Assembly (NCBI RefSeq): GCF_003046175.1
Contig: NZ_PZZM01000001.1
Span: 2,993,001-3,057,000, forward strand
DNA: 64,000 nt
Origin: Bosea sp. 124
GTDB lineage: Bacteria; Pseudomonadota; Alphaproteobacteria; Rhizobiales; Beijerinckiaceae
Direction: 5' to 3'
Below the pieces are notes generated by a model. The model was given only the letters and a program-made list of their open reading frames with translations, had not been told where the DNA came from and did not search any database. Each line of letters opens with the position of its first letter. The stretch's first letter is position 1. Made by a program: the position numbers and the translations under genes. Positions 44,714 through 54,599 of the stretch are shown one piece after another.

Positions 44714-44743
44714 GAGTGTGCCGGATGACGGGGGAAGCATGAC

Positions 44744-45361
44744 ATGATCGGCAAGCTCAAGGGCATCGTCGATTCCTATGGCGAGGATCATGTCATCCTC
44801 GACGTGCAGGGCGTCGGCTATGTGGTGCAGTGCTCGGCGCGCACGCTGCAGCGCCTGCCCAAGCCGGGCGAGGCCGCGGTGCTCTCGATCGAAACGCATG
44901 TGCGCGAGGATGCGATCCGGCTCTACGGCTTCATGTCAGACAATGAGCGGGACTGGTTCCGGCTGATGCAGATGGTCCAGGGCGTCGGTGCCAAGGTCGC
45001 GCTCGCGATCCTCTCGACGCTCGATCCCGGAGCGCTCGCGACCGCGCTCGCCACCAACGACAAGGCGGCGATCGCGCGGGCGCCCGGCGTCGGGCCGAAG
45101 CTGGCGCAACGCATCTGCGCCGAACTCAAGGACAAGGCGCCGGCCTTCGGCCATGTCGATCCGGGCGTGGCACAGCTCGCCGGCGCACTTGGCGACAAGA
45201 CGCTGCCGCAGCCCGTGGCGGATGCGGTCTCGGCACTGAGCAATCTCGGCTATCCGCAGGCGCAGGCGGTGGCGGCCGTGGCGGCGGCGTCGCGCGAGGC
45301 GGGCGAGGGCGCGGGGACGGCGCAACTCATCAAGCTGGGGTTGAGGGAGCTGGCGAAGTGA
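44744..45361 (+). CDS. ruvA: Holliday junction branch migration protein RuvA
   Basis: RuvA (205 aa) binds the four-way junction and loads RuvB. Seen: [30 protein letters not shown]-fold start (residues 1-28, by position), helix-hairpin-helix motifs around [13 protein letters not shown] and [12 protein letters not shown], and the flexible linker before a small C-terminal domain for RuvB contact. Its TGA overlaps the GTG of the GNAT gene by three to four bases. Confidence 0.96.
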   Translation: MIGKLKGIVDSYGEDHVILDVQGVGYVVQCSARTLQRLPKPGEAAVLSIETHVREDAIRLYGFMSDNERDWFRLMQMVQGVGAKVALAILSTLDPGALATALATNDKAAIARAPGVGPKLAQRICAELKDKAPAFGHVDPGVAQLAGALGDKTLPQPVADAVSALSNLGYPQAQAVAAVAAASREAGEGAGTAQLIKLGLRELAK

Positions 45362-45846
45362 GCGGCAGCAGCAGGCTGACCGTCGCTCCGGTCGAGGACA
45401 AGTCCGCTTTCCTCGCGCTGATGCTGGCGAGCTGGGGCTCGCACAGCATGATGATCGACCTCACCGTCTATGATTGCGCGGAGCTCGATCTGCTGGGCGT
45501 CGCCGGCAAGGACGGGGCTATCATGGCCTATGCGAGCTGGACGATGCGGGGGGATGTGGCGCTGCTTTGCGCGCTGCATTCGGTCGCGCCGGGGCAGGGT
45601 GCCGCGGTTCGCTTGCTCGAAGGGGTGAAGGCGGCGGCGCGGGCGCGGGGGGCCGCGCGGCTGAAGGCGATGCTGACGAACGACAATATGCCGGGCCTCG
45701 CCTTCTACCAGACATGCGGCTTCCGCTTTTCCCGGCTCCATATCGAGGCCATCGACAATTTCCGCTCGGTGGTTCCGACCATCGTGCGGACGGGTTACAT
45801 GGACATCCCGATCCATGACGCGCTCGAACTGGAGATTGAGCTTTGA
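45358..45846 (+). CDS. GNAT family N-acetyltransferase
   Basis: A 162-residue acetyltransferase-fold protein. The acetyl-CoA-binding stretch is recognisable in [27 protein letters not shown] (residues about 79-105, by position), followed by [21 protein letters not shown], a strong GNAT signature. Substrate unknown. It starts with GTG overlapping the ruvA stop and ends overlapping the TTG start of ruvB, so it is translated as part of the ruv operon. An acetyltransferase between ruvA and ruvB is unusual. Confidence 0.85.
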   Translation: MSGSSRLTVAPVEDKSAFLALMLASWGSHSMMIDLTVYDCAELDLLGVAGKDGAIMAYASWTMRGDVALLCALHSVAPGQGAAVRLLEGVKAAARARGAARLKAMLTNDNMPGLAFYQTCGFRFSRLHIEAIDNFRSVVPTIVRTGYMDIPIHDALELEIEL

Positions 45847-46889
45847 GCGAGGCGCGCCGCCCCGGACTGCTCTCTGCCGAGAAGCGCGAAGACGACAGCG
45901 AGACCTCGCTGCGGCCGCTTTCGCTCGTCGATTTCACCGGCCAGGCGGCGGCGCGTGCAAACCTGCAAGTGTTCATCGAGGCGGCAAAGGCACGCGGCGA
46001 TGCGCTCGACCATGTGCTGTTCGTCGGCCCGCCGGGCCTGGGCAAGACGACGCTCGCCCAGATCGTGGCGCGGGAACTCGGCGTCAATTTCCGCTCGACC
46101 TCGGGGCCGGTCATCGCCAAGGCCGGCGACCTCGCGGCGCAGCTCACCAATCTCGAAGAGCGCGACGTGCTCTTCATCGACGAGATCCACCGGCTCAACC
46201 CGGCGGTCGAGGAAATCCTCTATCCGGCGATGGAGGACTACCAGCTCGACCTGATCATCGGTGAGGGGCCGGCGGCGCGCTCGGTCAAGATCGACCTGCC
46301 CAAGTTCACGCTCGTCGGAGCCACCACCCGGGCGGGCCTGCTGACGACGCCGCTGCGCGACCGTTTCGGCATCCCGATCCGTTTGCAGTTCTACACGGTC
46401 GAGGAACTGCAGAGCATCGTGGCGCGAGGCGCGCGCGTGCTCGGCGTGCCGATGTCGGATGACGGGGCCAACGAGATCGCCAAGCGCTCGCGCGGGACGC
46501 CGCGTATCGCGGGACGGCTGCTGCGGCGCGTGCGCGACTTCGCCATCGTCGACGGCGACGCGATCGTGACGCGCAGCGTTGCCGACAAGGCGCTGAAGCT
46601 TCTCGATGTCGATCCGATCGGCCTCGACCAGATGGACCGGCGCTACCTGACCACGGTGGCGATCAATTTCGGCGGCGGCCCGGTCGGGATCGAGACGATC
46701 GCGGCTTCGTTGTCGGAGCCGCGCGACGCGATCGAGGAGATCATCGAGCCCTTCCTGCTGCAGCAAGGCTTCATCCAGCGCACGCCGCGTGGCCGTATCC
46801 TGACGCCGCACGCTTTCCGGCATCTCGGCATGCCGGAACCCAGCCGCGAGGCGGCGCAATTCGGGCTGTTCGGGGACGGGGAGGAATGA
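45843..46889 (+). CDS. ruvB: Holliday junction branch migration helicase RuvB
   Basis: AAA+ motor of the RuvAB complex, 348 aa. Walker [10 protein letters not shown], Walker [12 protein letters not shown], sensor motifs GATTRAGLL and the C-terminal winged helix with RTPRGR are all present. The TTG start at 45843 overlaps the GNAT stop, and its TGA overlaps the ATG of the next gene; the N-terminal extension before SLVDFTGQ is of normal length. Confidence 0.97.
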   Translation: MSEARRPGLLSAEKREDDSETSLRPLSLVDFTGQAAARANLQVFIEAAKARGDALDHVLFVGPPGLGKTTLAQIVARELGVNFRSTSGPVIAKAGDLAAQLTNLEERDVLFIDEIHRLNPAVEEILYPAMEDYQLDLIIGEGPAARSVKIDLPKFTLVGATTRAGLLTTPLRDRFGIPIRLQFYTVEELQSIVARGARVLGVPMSDDGANEIAKRSRGTPRIAGRLLRRVRDFAIVDGDAIVTRSVADKALKLLDVDPIGLDQMDRRYLTTVAINFGGGPVGIETIAASLSEPRDAIEEIIEPFLLQQGFIQRTPRGRILTPHAFRHLGMPEPSREAAQFGLFGDGEE

Positions 46890-47437
46890 CGATGCAGGTT
46901 TCGAGGCGGGCGTTCGCGACGGTTCTGACCATGCTCTTGCTGTCCGGTCCCGCTCCTTCCCTCGCGGCCGAACCTGCCCCCGAGGCCCCGGTCCGCGAGG
47001 GCTACGCGATCACCATCCGCCAGCTCGCCGGTTCCGGGCCCAATCCGGTGCCGGCGCCCTGGCAGCCGCCGCATCGCGACAGGCTGATGAGCAAGGGGCT
47101 GGCGCTGCTGTTCGCGCGCGACGACCTCTATCAGAAGGAGGCCGGTGAAATCGGCAATCTCGGTGCCGATCCCTTCCTCAGCGGGCAGGATGGCGAGGTG
47201 AAGAACCTGCGCGTCACGGTCACCGGGAAGCCGGCGAACGGCAAGGCGCTCGTGACCGCGTCCTTCGTCAGCTTCAAGCAGCCGGTCAGCGTCCGCTTCC
47301 GCATGATCGACGAGGGCGGTGCCTGGAAGATCGACGACATCGTCAACCGTGTCGACGGCAAGGACTATCCGGTTCGCGAAACGCTGACGCAGCCCTATGC
47401 CTGCGGGTCCTTCATGAAGAAGCCCTGCAAGCGCTGA
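46886..47437 (+). CDS. exported DUF3828-like protein
   Basis: A 183-residue predicted periplasmic protein with a signal peptide (hydrophobic [16 protein letters not shown], cleavage near residue 28) and a mature part resembling DUF3828: [43 protein letters not shown]. Two Cys near the C-terminus ([10 protein letters not shown]) could form a disulfide. Function unknown. Its ATG overlaps the ruvB stop by four bases, so it belongs to the same transcript. Confidence 0.75.
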   Translation: MTMQVSRRAFATVLTMLLLSGPAPSLAAEPAPEAPVREGYAITIRQLAGSGPNPVPAPWQPPHRDRLMSKGLALLFARDDLYQKEAGEIGNLGADPFLSGQDGEVKNLRVTVTGKPANGKALVTASFVSFKQPVSVRFRMIDEGGAWKIDDIVNRVDGKDYPVRETLTQPYACGSFMKKPCKR

Positions 47438-47496
47438 ACGCGTGCAGGGCCTCGTCTCCTTGCCCGCGCTTCGCTTGTCAGCCTGTGCCGAAAGGC

Positions 47497-48003
47497 TCAG
47501 CGCGCAAATTTGGAGCGATGCATCGCAGAGCGCTGGCCGCCGTGGTCGAGCGCGCCGGACTTGGCCGTCTTGCGGGTCGTGACGGATTTCATGCCGGTAT
47601 CGGCGGTACGGCTGGTCGGGCGCTGCGCCGCCTGCTGACGTTGCTTCAGCGCCAGCGCCTTGCGGGCGAGGCTGCGCTGGCTCGGCTGGTGCAGCTTCTC
47701 GGTGCGGCGGGTCTGCTCCGCCCCGACGCGCTTGAGCGCGACGGTGAGGGCGTCGGCCTTGGCCTTGGTGCCGCTGTTGTCGCTTGCTGCTTCCGTGCCC
47801 TGCGGAGCGACCTTGCCGCGGAATTCGCGGCGCTGGCGGCGAGCCCTGTCGCGGGCCTTGTCGCGACGCTCGCGCAGTGTCTTCGCGAGATCGGGCAGGT
47901 CGGCGTCCGGCACATCGCCGATCGCCCTGCTGCGGGTGCGGGCGACGAGGTCGAACTCGCTTTTGTCGAGGAGCCGTTCGAGCTGCTTGGTCGATAGCGA
48001 CAT
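47497..48003 (-). CDS. conserved basic hypothetical protein
   Basis: A 168-residue soluble protein, very rich in Arg, Lys, Ala and Gln. The first 45 residues look folded (MSLSTKQLERLLDKSEFDLV, then DVPDADLPDLAKTLRERRDKARD), the rest is basic and probably disordered, ending AMHRSKFAR. No family recognised; the charge suggests binding to nucleic acid. It is on the opposite strand between ruvB and ybgC. The start ATG at 48003 follows AAGGAAAA. Confidence 0.7.
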   Translation of the reverse strand: MSLSTKQLERLLDKSEFDLVARTRSRAIGDVPDADLPDLAKTLRERRDKARDRARRQRREFRGKVAPQGTEAASDNSGTKAKADALTVALKRVGAEQTRRTEKLHQPSQRSLARKALALKQRQQAAQRPTSRTADTGMKSVTTRKTAKSGALDHGGQRSAMHRSKFAR

Positions 48004-48157
48004 GGGTTTTTCCTTTTCTTGTGGTTCTGGTCTCCCTGGAGGAACAACGCCCCTGCGCCCGGGTTCCGCGGCGCGGCGGCATCTCCCCTGCCGACTATGC
48101 CGCCCCGCATCCGCAGTTTAAAGCTCGCACCTCCCGCCGCTCGTTTTTTGCGATGTC

Positions 48158-48562
48158 ATGACCGCCTCTCACAGCCTGCCCGTCCGGGTCTATTATGAGG
48201 ACACGGATTTCTCCGGCGTCGTCTACCATGCCTCCTATCTGCGCTTCATGGAGCGCGGGCGCACCGAACTGATCCGCTCGCTCGGAATCGGGCAGCGCGA
48301 ATTGTTCGATGGCGCGACGGCGCTGGGATTCGCGGTCCGCAGCATGGCGATCGATTTCCTCAGGCCCGCCGTGATGGACGACCTCCTGACCATCGAGACG
48401 CGATCGGTGGCAGCGCGGGGCGCGACCATGGATGTCGAGCAGCGCGTGCTGCGTGGCGAAGAGGTTCTGGTGACGGCAAAGGTCAAGGTCGCCTGCGTCG
48501 GCGGCGGGCGGGCGCGGCGGATTCCCGATGGCTTGCGGCTGCGTCTCGGGATCGAGGATTAG
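48158..48562 (+). CDS. ybgC: Tol-Pal-associated acyl-CoA thioesterase
   Basis: A 134-residue hotdog-fold thioesterase. The family signature VYYEDTDFSGVVYHASYLRFMERGRTE (residues about 11-37, by position) contains the catalytic Asp, and FLRPAVMDDLLTIETR is also typical. In other bacteria ybgC heads the tol-pal operon. Here it keeps the strand but is separated from tolQ by about 3.6 kb of other genes. Confidence 0.93.
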   Translation: MTASHSLPVRVYYEDTDFSGVVYHASYLRFMERGRTELIRSLGIGQRELFDGATALGFAVRSMAIDFLRPAVMDDLLTIETRSVAARGATMDVEQRVLRGEEVLVTAKVKVACVGGGRARRIPDGLRLRLGIED

Positions 48563-48564
48563 CG

Positions 48565-49230
48565 CTACGTCTGATTAGTCTTCAGGAAGAAGATCATGAT
48601 GGTGAGGATATACATCAGCGAATTGCCGATGCTGAGGATCGTGGTCTTGAAGGCGGTCGCGGCGTCGATCTGGGCCGAGACGCCGTTGATTTTTTCCTGA
48701 AGCGCTGTCAGTTGCCGGCTGGCATCGGCGATCATGCCGCTTTCGAAGGCCTGCAGTTGCTGCACGATGTCGGGCTCGCCGTAGTCCTGCTGGACGATCT
48801 CCTCATAGGGCTGCATCCGCGCCTTCCATTCTTCCGGATAGAGCGTCCCGGCGACGCGGCGCATCGAGCCCTGGGCATTCAGGCGGAACAGCTTGTCGAG
48901 CGCGTAGCGCAGCTTCGCCTGGCTGTCCTGACCCGCCATCACCAGCAGCAGCGAGCCGCGATCGAGCTGGAAACGCTCGACGTCGCGGGTGAAGCTGTCG
49001 AGCTGGCGAGAGGTCTCTGTCATCTTGTCGCGCTGCTGCGTCAAGGCGGCAATCTCGGCATCGACGGAGCGCGACATCGCGAATGCGCCGATGGCCGTCA
49101 GTATCGCGGGGGAGGATAGGAGGATCGCGTTGAAGGTCGTGCGATTCCAGACGAAGCGCCGGAAAGACCGCATCAGCGGGTTCCAGAGGCCATGGCGGAA
49201 GGCGCGGGCTGCCCGGTCGAACAAGGCCAT
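48565..49230 (-). CDS. hypothetical membrane protein with coiled coil
   Basis: A 221-residue protein with one hydrophobic segment near residues 34-52, a long helical middle rich in Gln, Arg and Asp (about 55-190), and a second hydrophobic helix at the C-terminus (about 200-217). No family recognised. It could be a two-pass inner-membrane protein with a cytoplasmic or periplasmic helical domain. Convergent with ybgC (two bases between stops) and divergent from the TetR gene. The ATG at 49230 is the best start; the longer open frame above it is a shadow. Confidence 0.65.
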   Translation of the reverse strand: MALFDRAARAFRHGLWNPLMRSFRRFVWNRTTFNAILLSSPAILTAIGAFAMSRSVDAEIAALTQQRDKMTETSRQLDSFTRDVERFQLDRGSLLLVMAGQDSQAKLRYALDKLFRLNAQGSMRRVAGTLYPEEWKARMQPYEEIVQQDYGEPDIVQQLQAFESGMIADASRQLTALQEKINGVSAQIDAATAFKTTILSIGNSLMYILTIMIFFLKTNQT

Positions 49231-49404
49231 GACGACGTTCCATCTGCGCCCCTCGGGCGCCCGAGCCAAGCATGCCCGCGCCGTCGGGCGGCGTCGAGCG
49301 GCAAGCGCGCAGCGTGGCATAGTGTGTCGGTCGGCCTTGTGCCGAGGGCTGCCTTCTCCGGGCGGCTGTCGACGGCTGCACGCCTGCATGTTAGCGCTCG
49401 TCAC

Positions 49405-50067
49405 ATGAGCTGGAAACGCGACAAGCCGGAGCCGCCGCCACGCGGCTATCACCATGGCAACCTCAAGGAGGAGCTGGTGCGGGCGGCGCTGGGGCTGATC
49501 GGCGAGAAGGGCCCCAACGGCTTTACCTTCGCCGAGGCCGCGCGGGTCGCCGGCGTGAGCCCGGCTGCGCCCTACCGGCATTTCCGCGACCGCGACGACC
49601 TGCTGGCCGATGTCGCGACGCGCGGCTTCGTGGTGTTCGAGGCGGCGCTGGCGCGGGTCTGGGACCAGGGCCGGCCCGATCCGGAGACAGCTTTCCACCG
49701 GCTGGGGCGGGCCTATCTGGCTTTCGCGCATGACGAACCGGCCTATTATTCGGCGATGTTCGAGGCCGGCGTTCCGCTCGATGCCAGCCCGGAGCTGCGC
49801 GCCGCGGCCGACCGCGCCTTCAAGGGGCTGCGCGCCGCCTCCGAGGCGCTGATCGCCCTGCTGCCGGTGGGAAAGCGCCCGCCGGCGCTGATGATGGCGC
49901 TGCATGTCTGGTCGATGTCGCATGGCGTCGCCGCCCTGTTCGGGCGGGCGGATGGCGGACGCCGCCCGCTGCCGATGTCGGCGGCCGAGCTGCTGGAGGC
50001 CGGCATGCTGATCTATCTGCAGGGGCTCGGCATCGGGCGCGACGCCGGTTCGGCCATCCACGACTGA
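49405..50067 (+). CDS. TetR family transcriptional regulator
   Basis: A 220-residue repressor. The N-terminal helix-turn-helix is clear: YHHGNLKEELVRAALGLI, FTFAEAARVAGVSPAAPYRHF, RDRDDLLADVATRGF. The C-terminal ligand domain resembles the TetR_C_33/WHG-type group (MFEAGVPLD, LHVWSMSHGVA). The ATG at 49405 is followed by a basic lead MSWKRDKPEPPPRG. A perfect palindrome at 50115-50133, just behind this gene and in front of the DUF2852 gene, is the obvious candidate operator. Confidence 0.88.
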   Translation: MSWKRDKPEPPPRGYHHGNLKEELVRAALGLIGEKGPNGFTFAEAARVAGVSPAAPYRHFRDRDDLLADVATRGFVVFEAALARVWDQGRPDPETAFHRLGRAYLAFAHDEPAYYSAMFEAGVPLDASPELRAAADRAFKGLRAASEALIALLPVGKRPPALMMALHVWSMSHGVAALFGRADGGRRPLPMSAAELLEAGMLIYLQGLGIGRDAGSAIHD

Positions 50068-50114
50068 CGCCCGCGATGATCGATGCTTGACAAAGCGCAG
50101 GGGCAGGACCATTT

Positions 50115-50133
50115 ATGTAAATGTTATTTACAT
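50115..50133. promoter_or_regulatory. perfect palindrome ATGTAAAT-GTT-ATTTACAT
   Basis: Eight-base arms with a three-base centre, 26 bases before the DUF2852 ATG and 47 bases after the tetR stop. AT-only arms of this length are rare in this genome; typical of a TetR-family operator. Binding is inferred. Confidence 0.65.
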
Positions 50134-50159
50134 TCACGCTCTGTCATGGTGAGGGAACG

Positions 50160-50612
50160 ATGCCGATCGTCGAGAAGCTCGATGAATATGGGAAGGGAGC
50201 CTGGATCGCCTTCGCGGTTCTCGGCTTCATCGTGTTCTGGCCTCTGGGTCTGGCGACCCTGGCCTTTCTTTTCTGGAGTGGACGCATGGGTTGCGGATTT
50301 GGCGGTTCCGACCGCTACGAGCACAGGATGAACCGGCTTCAAGGCAAGATGGAGCGCCTGCGCGAGCGCATGGGTGGCCGTGAGGGCGGCTTCGGCGGAG
50401 GCTTTGGCGGCGGTTGGCACCGCGGTCCGTCGAGCGGTAACCGCGCCTTCGACGAATACCGCGCGGAGACGCTGCGCCGCCTCGAGGACGAGCAGAAGGA
50501 GTTCCAGGACTTCCTGGGCCGCCTGCGCATGGCTCGCGACAAGGCGGAGTTCGACCAGTTCATGGCCGATCGCCGTGGCGACGGGCCGGCAGCCCAGCCG
50601 AGCGCCGGCTGA
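50160..50612 (+). CDS. DUF2852 membrane protein
   Basis: A 150-residue protein: N-terminal membrane segment (about 14-40) with the family start YGKGAWIAFAVLGFIVFWPLG, a Gly/Arg-rich linker (GGREGGFGGGFGGGW), and a charged C-terminal helix with FDEYRAETLRRLEDEQKEF and FDQFMADRR. DUF2852 is a Rhizobiales-type family of unknown function. The ATG at 50160 follows GAGGGAACG. The palindrome upstream suggests control by the neighbouring TetR protein. An intrinsic terminator follows at 50661. Confidence 0.85.
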   Translation: MPIVEKLDEYGKGAWIAFAVLGFIVFWPLGLATLAFLFWSGRMGCGFGGSDRYEHRMNRLQGKMERLRERMGGREGGFGGGFGGGWHRGPSSGNRAFDEYRAETLRRLEDEQKEFQDFLGRLRMARDKAEFDQFMADRRGDGPAAQPSAG

Positions 50613-50660
50613 AAGCGCCCGCGAAGCCTGCCGCTTCCGGCGGCCCCGATATCTCCAGCG

Positions 50661-50691
50661 TCCGCCCCGGGAAACCGGGGCGGGCGTTTTC
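50661..50691 (+). terminator. intrinsic terminator after the DUF2852 gene
   Basis: Stem CGCCCCGG (50663-50670) / CCGGGGCG (50675-50682) closed by a GAAA tetraloop, followed by GGCGTTTT. Confidence 0.8.
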
Positions 50692-50737
50692 GTGGGATGT
50701 CAGGCCGGATTTCCCCCGCCCCTCACAGACAGGTCGG

Positions 50738-51451
50738 TCAGGCGCGCGCGATCCAGCCCCGCCAGGTGAAGGCAGCATAGAACATGGCGATGTCCGAAAA
50801 CCCGGCATCGCGCAGAATGCGTTCGTCTTCGTGCGGATCCAGCAGGTTGAGATGCGCGTCGACCGCATCGCGTCCCCTGGCGGCTTGCTGTGGGTCGGCA
50901 CCCGATGCAACCGCATAGGCGGCGTATCGCGCCAGCCAGTCGGTCCTCGACGAGGGGTCCTGCGGGAAGCTGCTATGTGCGGCCACGAACGGCGCGCCGG
51001 GCTTCATCCGGGCACGGATGGCTTGCGCGGTGCGAAGGCGCTCCGGTGCATCAAGGAAATGCAGCGTGAGCAGGCAGGTGGCTGCATCGAAGGGACCGGG
51101 CGGCGCATCGTCGATATAGCCGTGAACCAGTTCGACGCGCTCCATCAACGGCCCCAGCGTCCGGCGGGCCATGTCGAGCATAGGCTCGGCCGGATCGACG
51201 CCGACGAAGCTCCAGCCCGGGTGAGCCAGGGCAAGCGCGTTGAGTTCGAGGCCACCGCCGGCTCCCAGCACCAGCACGCGGGCTGCAGCGGGAGCGTTCT
51301 CAGCGAGCAAGATCGCCGTCATACGGTGCAGCGCGTCGAATCCCGGAACAAATCGCGGCGGACCATCGGCATAGCCGGCGATAGCCTCATGGTTTTTGAA
51401 GCTGTCGAGGACAGAGCGGGCGCCTTGCGTCGATTCAATCGTCATGGGCAT
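50738..51451 (-). CDS. class I SAM-dependent methyltransferase
   Basis: A 237-residue Rossmann-fold methyltransferase. SAM-binding motif I is [16 protein letters not shown] (about residues 59-74), motif [12 protein letters not shown], then [22 protein letters not shown]. Substrate unknown. The ATG at 51451, with GGAAAG before it, overlaps the end of the Rrf2 gene by ten bases, so the pair is co-transcribed; Rrf2 regulators often control such a methyltransferase neighbour. Confidence 0.88.
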   Translation of the reverse strand: MPMTIESTQGARSVLDSFKNHEAIAGYADGPPRFVPGFDALHRMTAILLAENAPAAARVLVLGAGGGLELNALALAHPGWSFVGVDPAEPMLDMARRTLGPLMERVELVHGYIDDAPPGPFDAATCLLTLHFLDAPERLRTAQAIRARMKPGAPFVAAHSSFPQDPSSRTDWLARYAAYAVASGADPQQAARGRDAVDAHLNLLDPHEDERILRDAGFSDIAMFYAAFTWRGWIARA

Positions 51452-51894
51452 GAACTTTCCGGTCGTCTTCTCAGGGCCAGACGCGCATGGAAATCGGTGC
51501 TCAGCGTCTGGAGCGTGATCCCGCCGAGTCTCGCGAGCAGGAACGCCTCGGCCTCGTGGAAGCTGTCGGCCAGTGCGGCATTGACGGCCTGTTCGACCAG
51601 GCAGGTGGGCTGTTCGCTCCGGTGGCCGATCGCGAGCAACGCAGGGTCGCCGAGCGCTTCATACACATCTCGCAAGCTGATCTCAGCCAGATCGCGGGCA
51701 AGGATCCAGCCGCCGCCATGGCCCTTCTCAGAGCGGACGTAACCGCGCTCGCGCAGGCCGGCCAGGATCCGCCGGATGACGACCGGGTTGGTCTGCATGG
51801 CGCGAGCCAAGACTTCGGATGTGACCGGGCCGGCAGATTCGGCCATGTGCAGCAGGACATGGAGGACGCCCGACAGGCGGCTGTCATTTTTCAT
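51442..51894 (-). CDS. Rrf2 family transcriptional regulator
   Basis: A 150-residue winged-helix regulator starting [19 protein letters not shown] with the recognition part [27 protein letters not shown] and the Rrf2 wing [13 protein letters not shown]. It has only one internal Cys (TCLVEQAV) plus one near the C-terminus, so it cannot hold the three-Cys iron-sulfur cluster of IscR or NsrR; it resembles the YwnA-like group. It heads a two-gene unit with the methyltransferase, and a near-perfect inverted repeat covers its start codon. Confidence 0.9.
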   Translation of the reverse strand: MKNDSRLSGVLHVLLHMAESAGPVTSEVLARAMQTNPVVIRRILAGLRERGYVRSEKGHGGGWILARDLAEISLRDVYEALGDPALLAIGHRSEQPTCLVEQAVNAALADSFHEAEAFLLARLGGITLQTLSTDFHARLALRRRPESSCP

Positions 51895-51914
51895 GTAACT
51901 TATGTAGTTGCATG
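51892..51914. promoter_or_regulatory. inverted repeat over the Rrf2 start, candidate autoregulatory operator
   Basis: CATGTAACT-TATGT-AGTTGCATG: nine-base arms with one mismatch and a five-base centre. The left arm includes the start codon. Typical size and place for an autorepressor site. Confidence 0.6.
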
Positions 51915-52199
51915 ATGCGGGAAGGGCAAGCCCTCAGGGCGCTGCGGGTGGGCCAAAAGGTCGCTGCCGCCGGGGCGTATACCCGGCATTAACCTTGCTG
52001 GAGGCTTAACTCCATCGCGAGTATGCGTTTCGCAGGAAACCCCGTTTCGGCCCATCTTTCGCCGGATTCAAAGGCGATTGACGGGGACGGCATTTCCCCG
52101 GATCGCGGATCGGGCGGCGTCGCGGGGTCACCCGCGTCGCGTATGGCGGGGCGTTGGCCGGGAGACCGGCTCAAGCCGCCAGGGCAAAAGGATGACAGA
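51895..52199. other. 305-bp region upstream of tolQ
   Basis: Holds the Rrf2 operator at its left end and two TTAACC/TTAAC motifs at 51989-51994 and 52006-52010 (17-base period). An open frame from 52023 into tolQ has no ribosome-binding site and is not called. No RNA or repeat seen. Confidence 0.6.
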
Positions 52200-52910
<711 letters not shown>

Positions 52911-52921
52911 GGGGCTGAGCC

Positions 52922-53371
<450 letters not shown>

Positions 53372-53399
53372 CGACGGCTATAGCGAGGGTTTTTCGGGC

Positions 53400-54599
53400 G
53401 TGAAGCTTTCGACCTCCGAACCGGGCATGGTGATGTCGGCGCTCGGCCACGCGACGTTCCTCGTCGCGGGGCTGTTGGCGTTTTCCTCGCCTGCGCCGTT
53501 GCCGGAGAACGAGGAGGCGATCGCGGTCGAGATGGTCGATGCGAGCGCGCTGAATCAGGTCACGCGCGGCGAGCGCAAGGCCGAGAAGGTCCAGGCGCAG
53601 CCGATCCAGCGCGCCGAGCGCCAGTCCGAGATCGTCGAGCGCAAGGAGGAAGGCGAGGCCAAGCAGGACGCGCCCGCGCCGCCGAGCCGCCCGGCCGAAC
53701 TCAAGACCGCCGACGACAACGCATCCGCCCCGCTGCCGCCCTCGCGCGCCGCCAATCTGCCGAAGCCCGAGCAGAAGCCGCCGGAGCCGGTCAAGCAGCC
53801 GCCGCAGAAGACCGGCCCGAGCGCCGCCGAGATCGCCGAACAGAAGCGCGAGGAACTGGCGAAGCTGGCCGAGGAGGCCGAACTCGCCTCGAAGGCCAAG
53901 CAGGCCGAGGAGGCGGCCAAGGCCGCCGCCAAGGCGAAGACCGAGGCTGAGGCGAACGCGCGGGCCGAGGCCCAGGCCAAAGCCAAGGCGGAAGCCCTGG
54001 CCAAGGCCGAAGCGGCGGAAGCCGCGAAGGAGAAGGCTGAACTCGCCGCCAAGGCGAAGGCCGAAGCCGAGGCCAAGGCCAAGATCGCCGCCGCCGCCAA
54101 GGCCAAGCAGGAGGCAGAGGCCAAGGCCAAGCGCGAGGCGGAGATCGCCAAGAACTTCAATCCGAGCGACATCTCCAAGCTGCTGCAGTCGAAGGAACAG
54201 GCCCAGTCGACCGGCTCGGCCGCGCCGCAGGTCAACCGCACCGCGTCGCTCGGCACGGAGCGGGGGGCTTCGCAGAAGCTCAGCCCGTCGTTGCGCGGCC
54301 AGTTGATCGGCATCATCCAGGACCAGCTCATGAAGTGCTGGAATGTGCCGATCGCGCTCGCCAATGCGCGCGGTGCCGTGGTGCCGCAGGTCCGGATGAA
54401 GCTGAACACGGACGGCTCGCTCGTCGGCCAGCCGGGCGTGGTGAATTCCTCGTCCGATCCGCTTTTCGCGGTCGCTGCCAGCTCGGCCCTGACCGCCACC
54501 CGCCGCTGCGCGCCTTTGCGCATCCCGGCTCAATTCGCCGCCTATTATGACGACTGGCGCGATGTCGTCGTCAATTTCGACGCAAGGGACGTCCTGTGA
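53400..54599 (+). CDS. tolA: cell envelope integrity protein TolA
   Basis: TolA spans the periplasm between TolQR and TolB/Pal. The 399-residue product has an N-terminal membrane helix (about 12-30), a Pro-rich part, a very long Ala/Lys/Glu helix (about 130-250; repeats such as [10 protein letters not shown]) and a C-terminal globular domain with [16 protein letters not shown] and FDARDV at the end. The start is a GTG at 53400. Its stop overlaps the tolB GTG by three to four bases. The repeat coding gives local low complexity. Confidence 0.92.
   Translation: MKLSTSEPGMVMSALGHATFLVAGLLAFSSPAPLPENEEAIAVEMVDASALNQVTRGERKAEKVQAQPIQRAERQSEIVERKEEGEAKQDAPAPPSRPAELKTADDNASAPLPPSRAANLPKPEQKPPEPVKQPPQKTGPSAAEIAEQKREELAKLAEEAELASKAKQAEEAAKAAAKAKTEAEANARAEAQAKAKAEALAKAEAAEAAKEKAELAAKAKAEAEAKAKIAAAAKAKQEAEAKAKREAEIAKNFNPSDISKLLQSKEQAQSTGSAAPQVNRTASLGTERGASQKLSPSLRGQLIGIIQDQLMKCWNVPIALANARGAVVPQVRMKLNTDGSLVGQPGVVNSSSDPLFAVAASSALTATRRCAPLRIPAQFAAYYDDWRDVVVNFDARDVL

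Noticed and set aside
53860-54170. repeat-rich segment as a mobile or tandem DNA repeat
   Set aside because: It is the Ala/Lys/Glu helix coding region of tolA, normal for the family.
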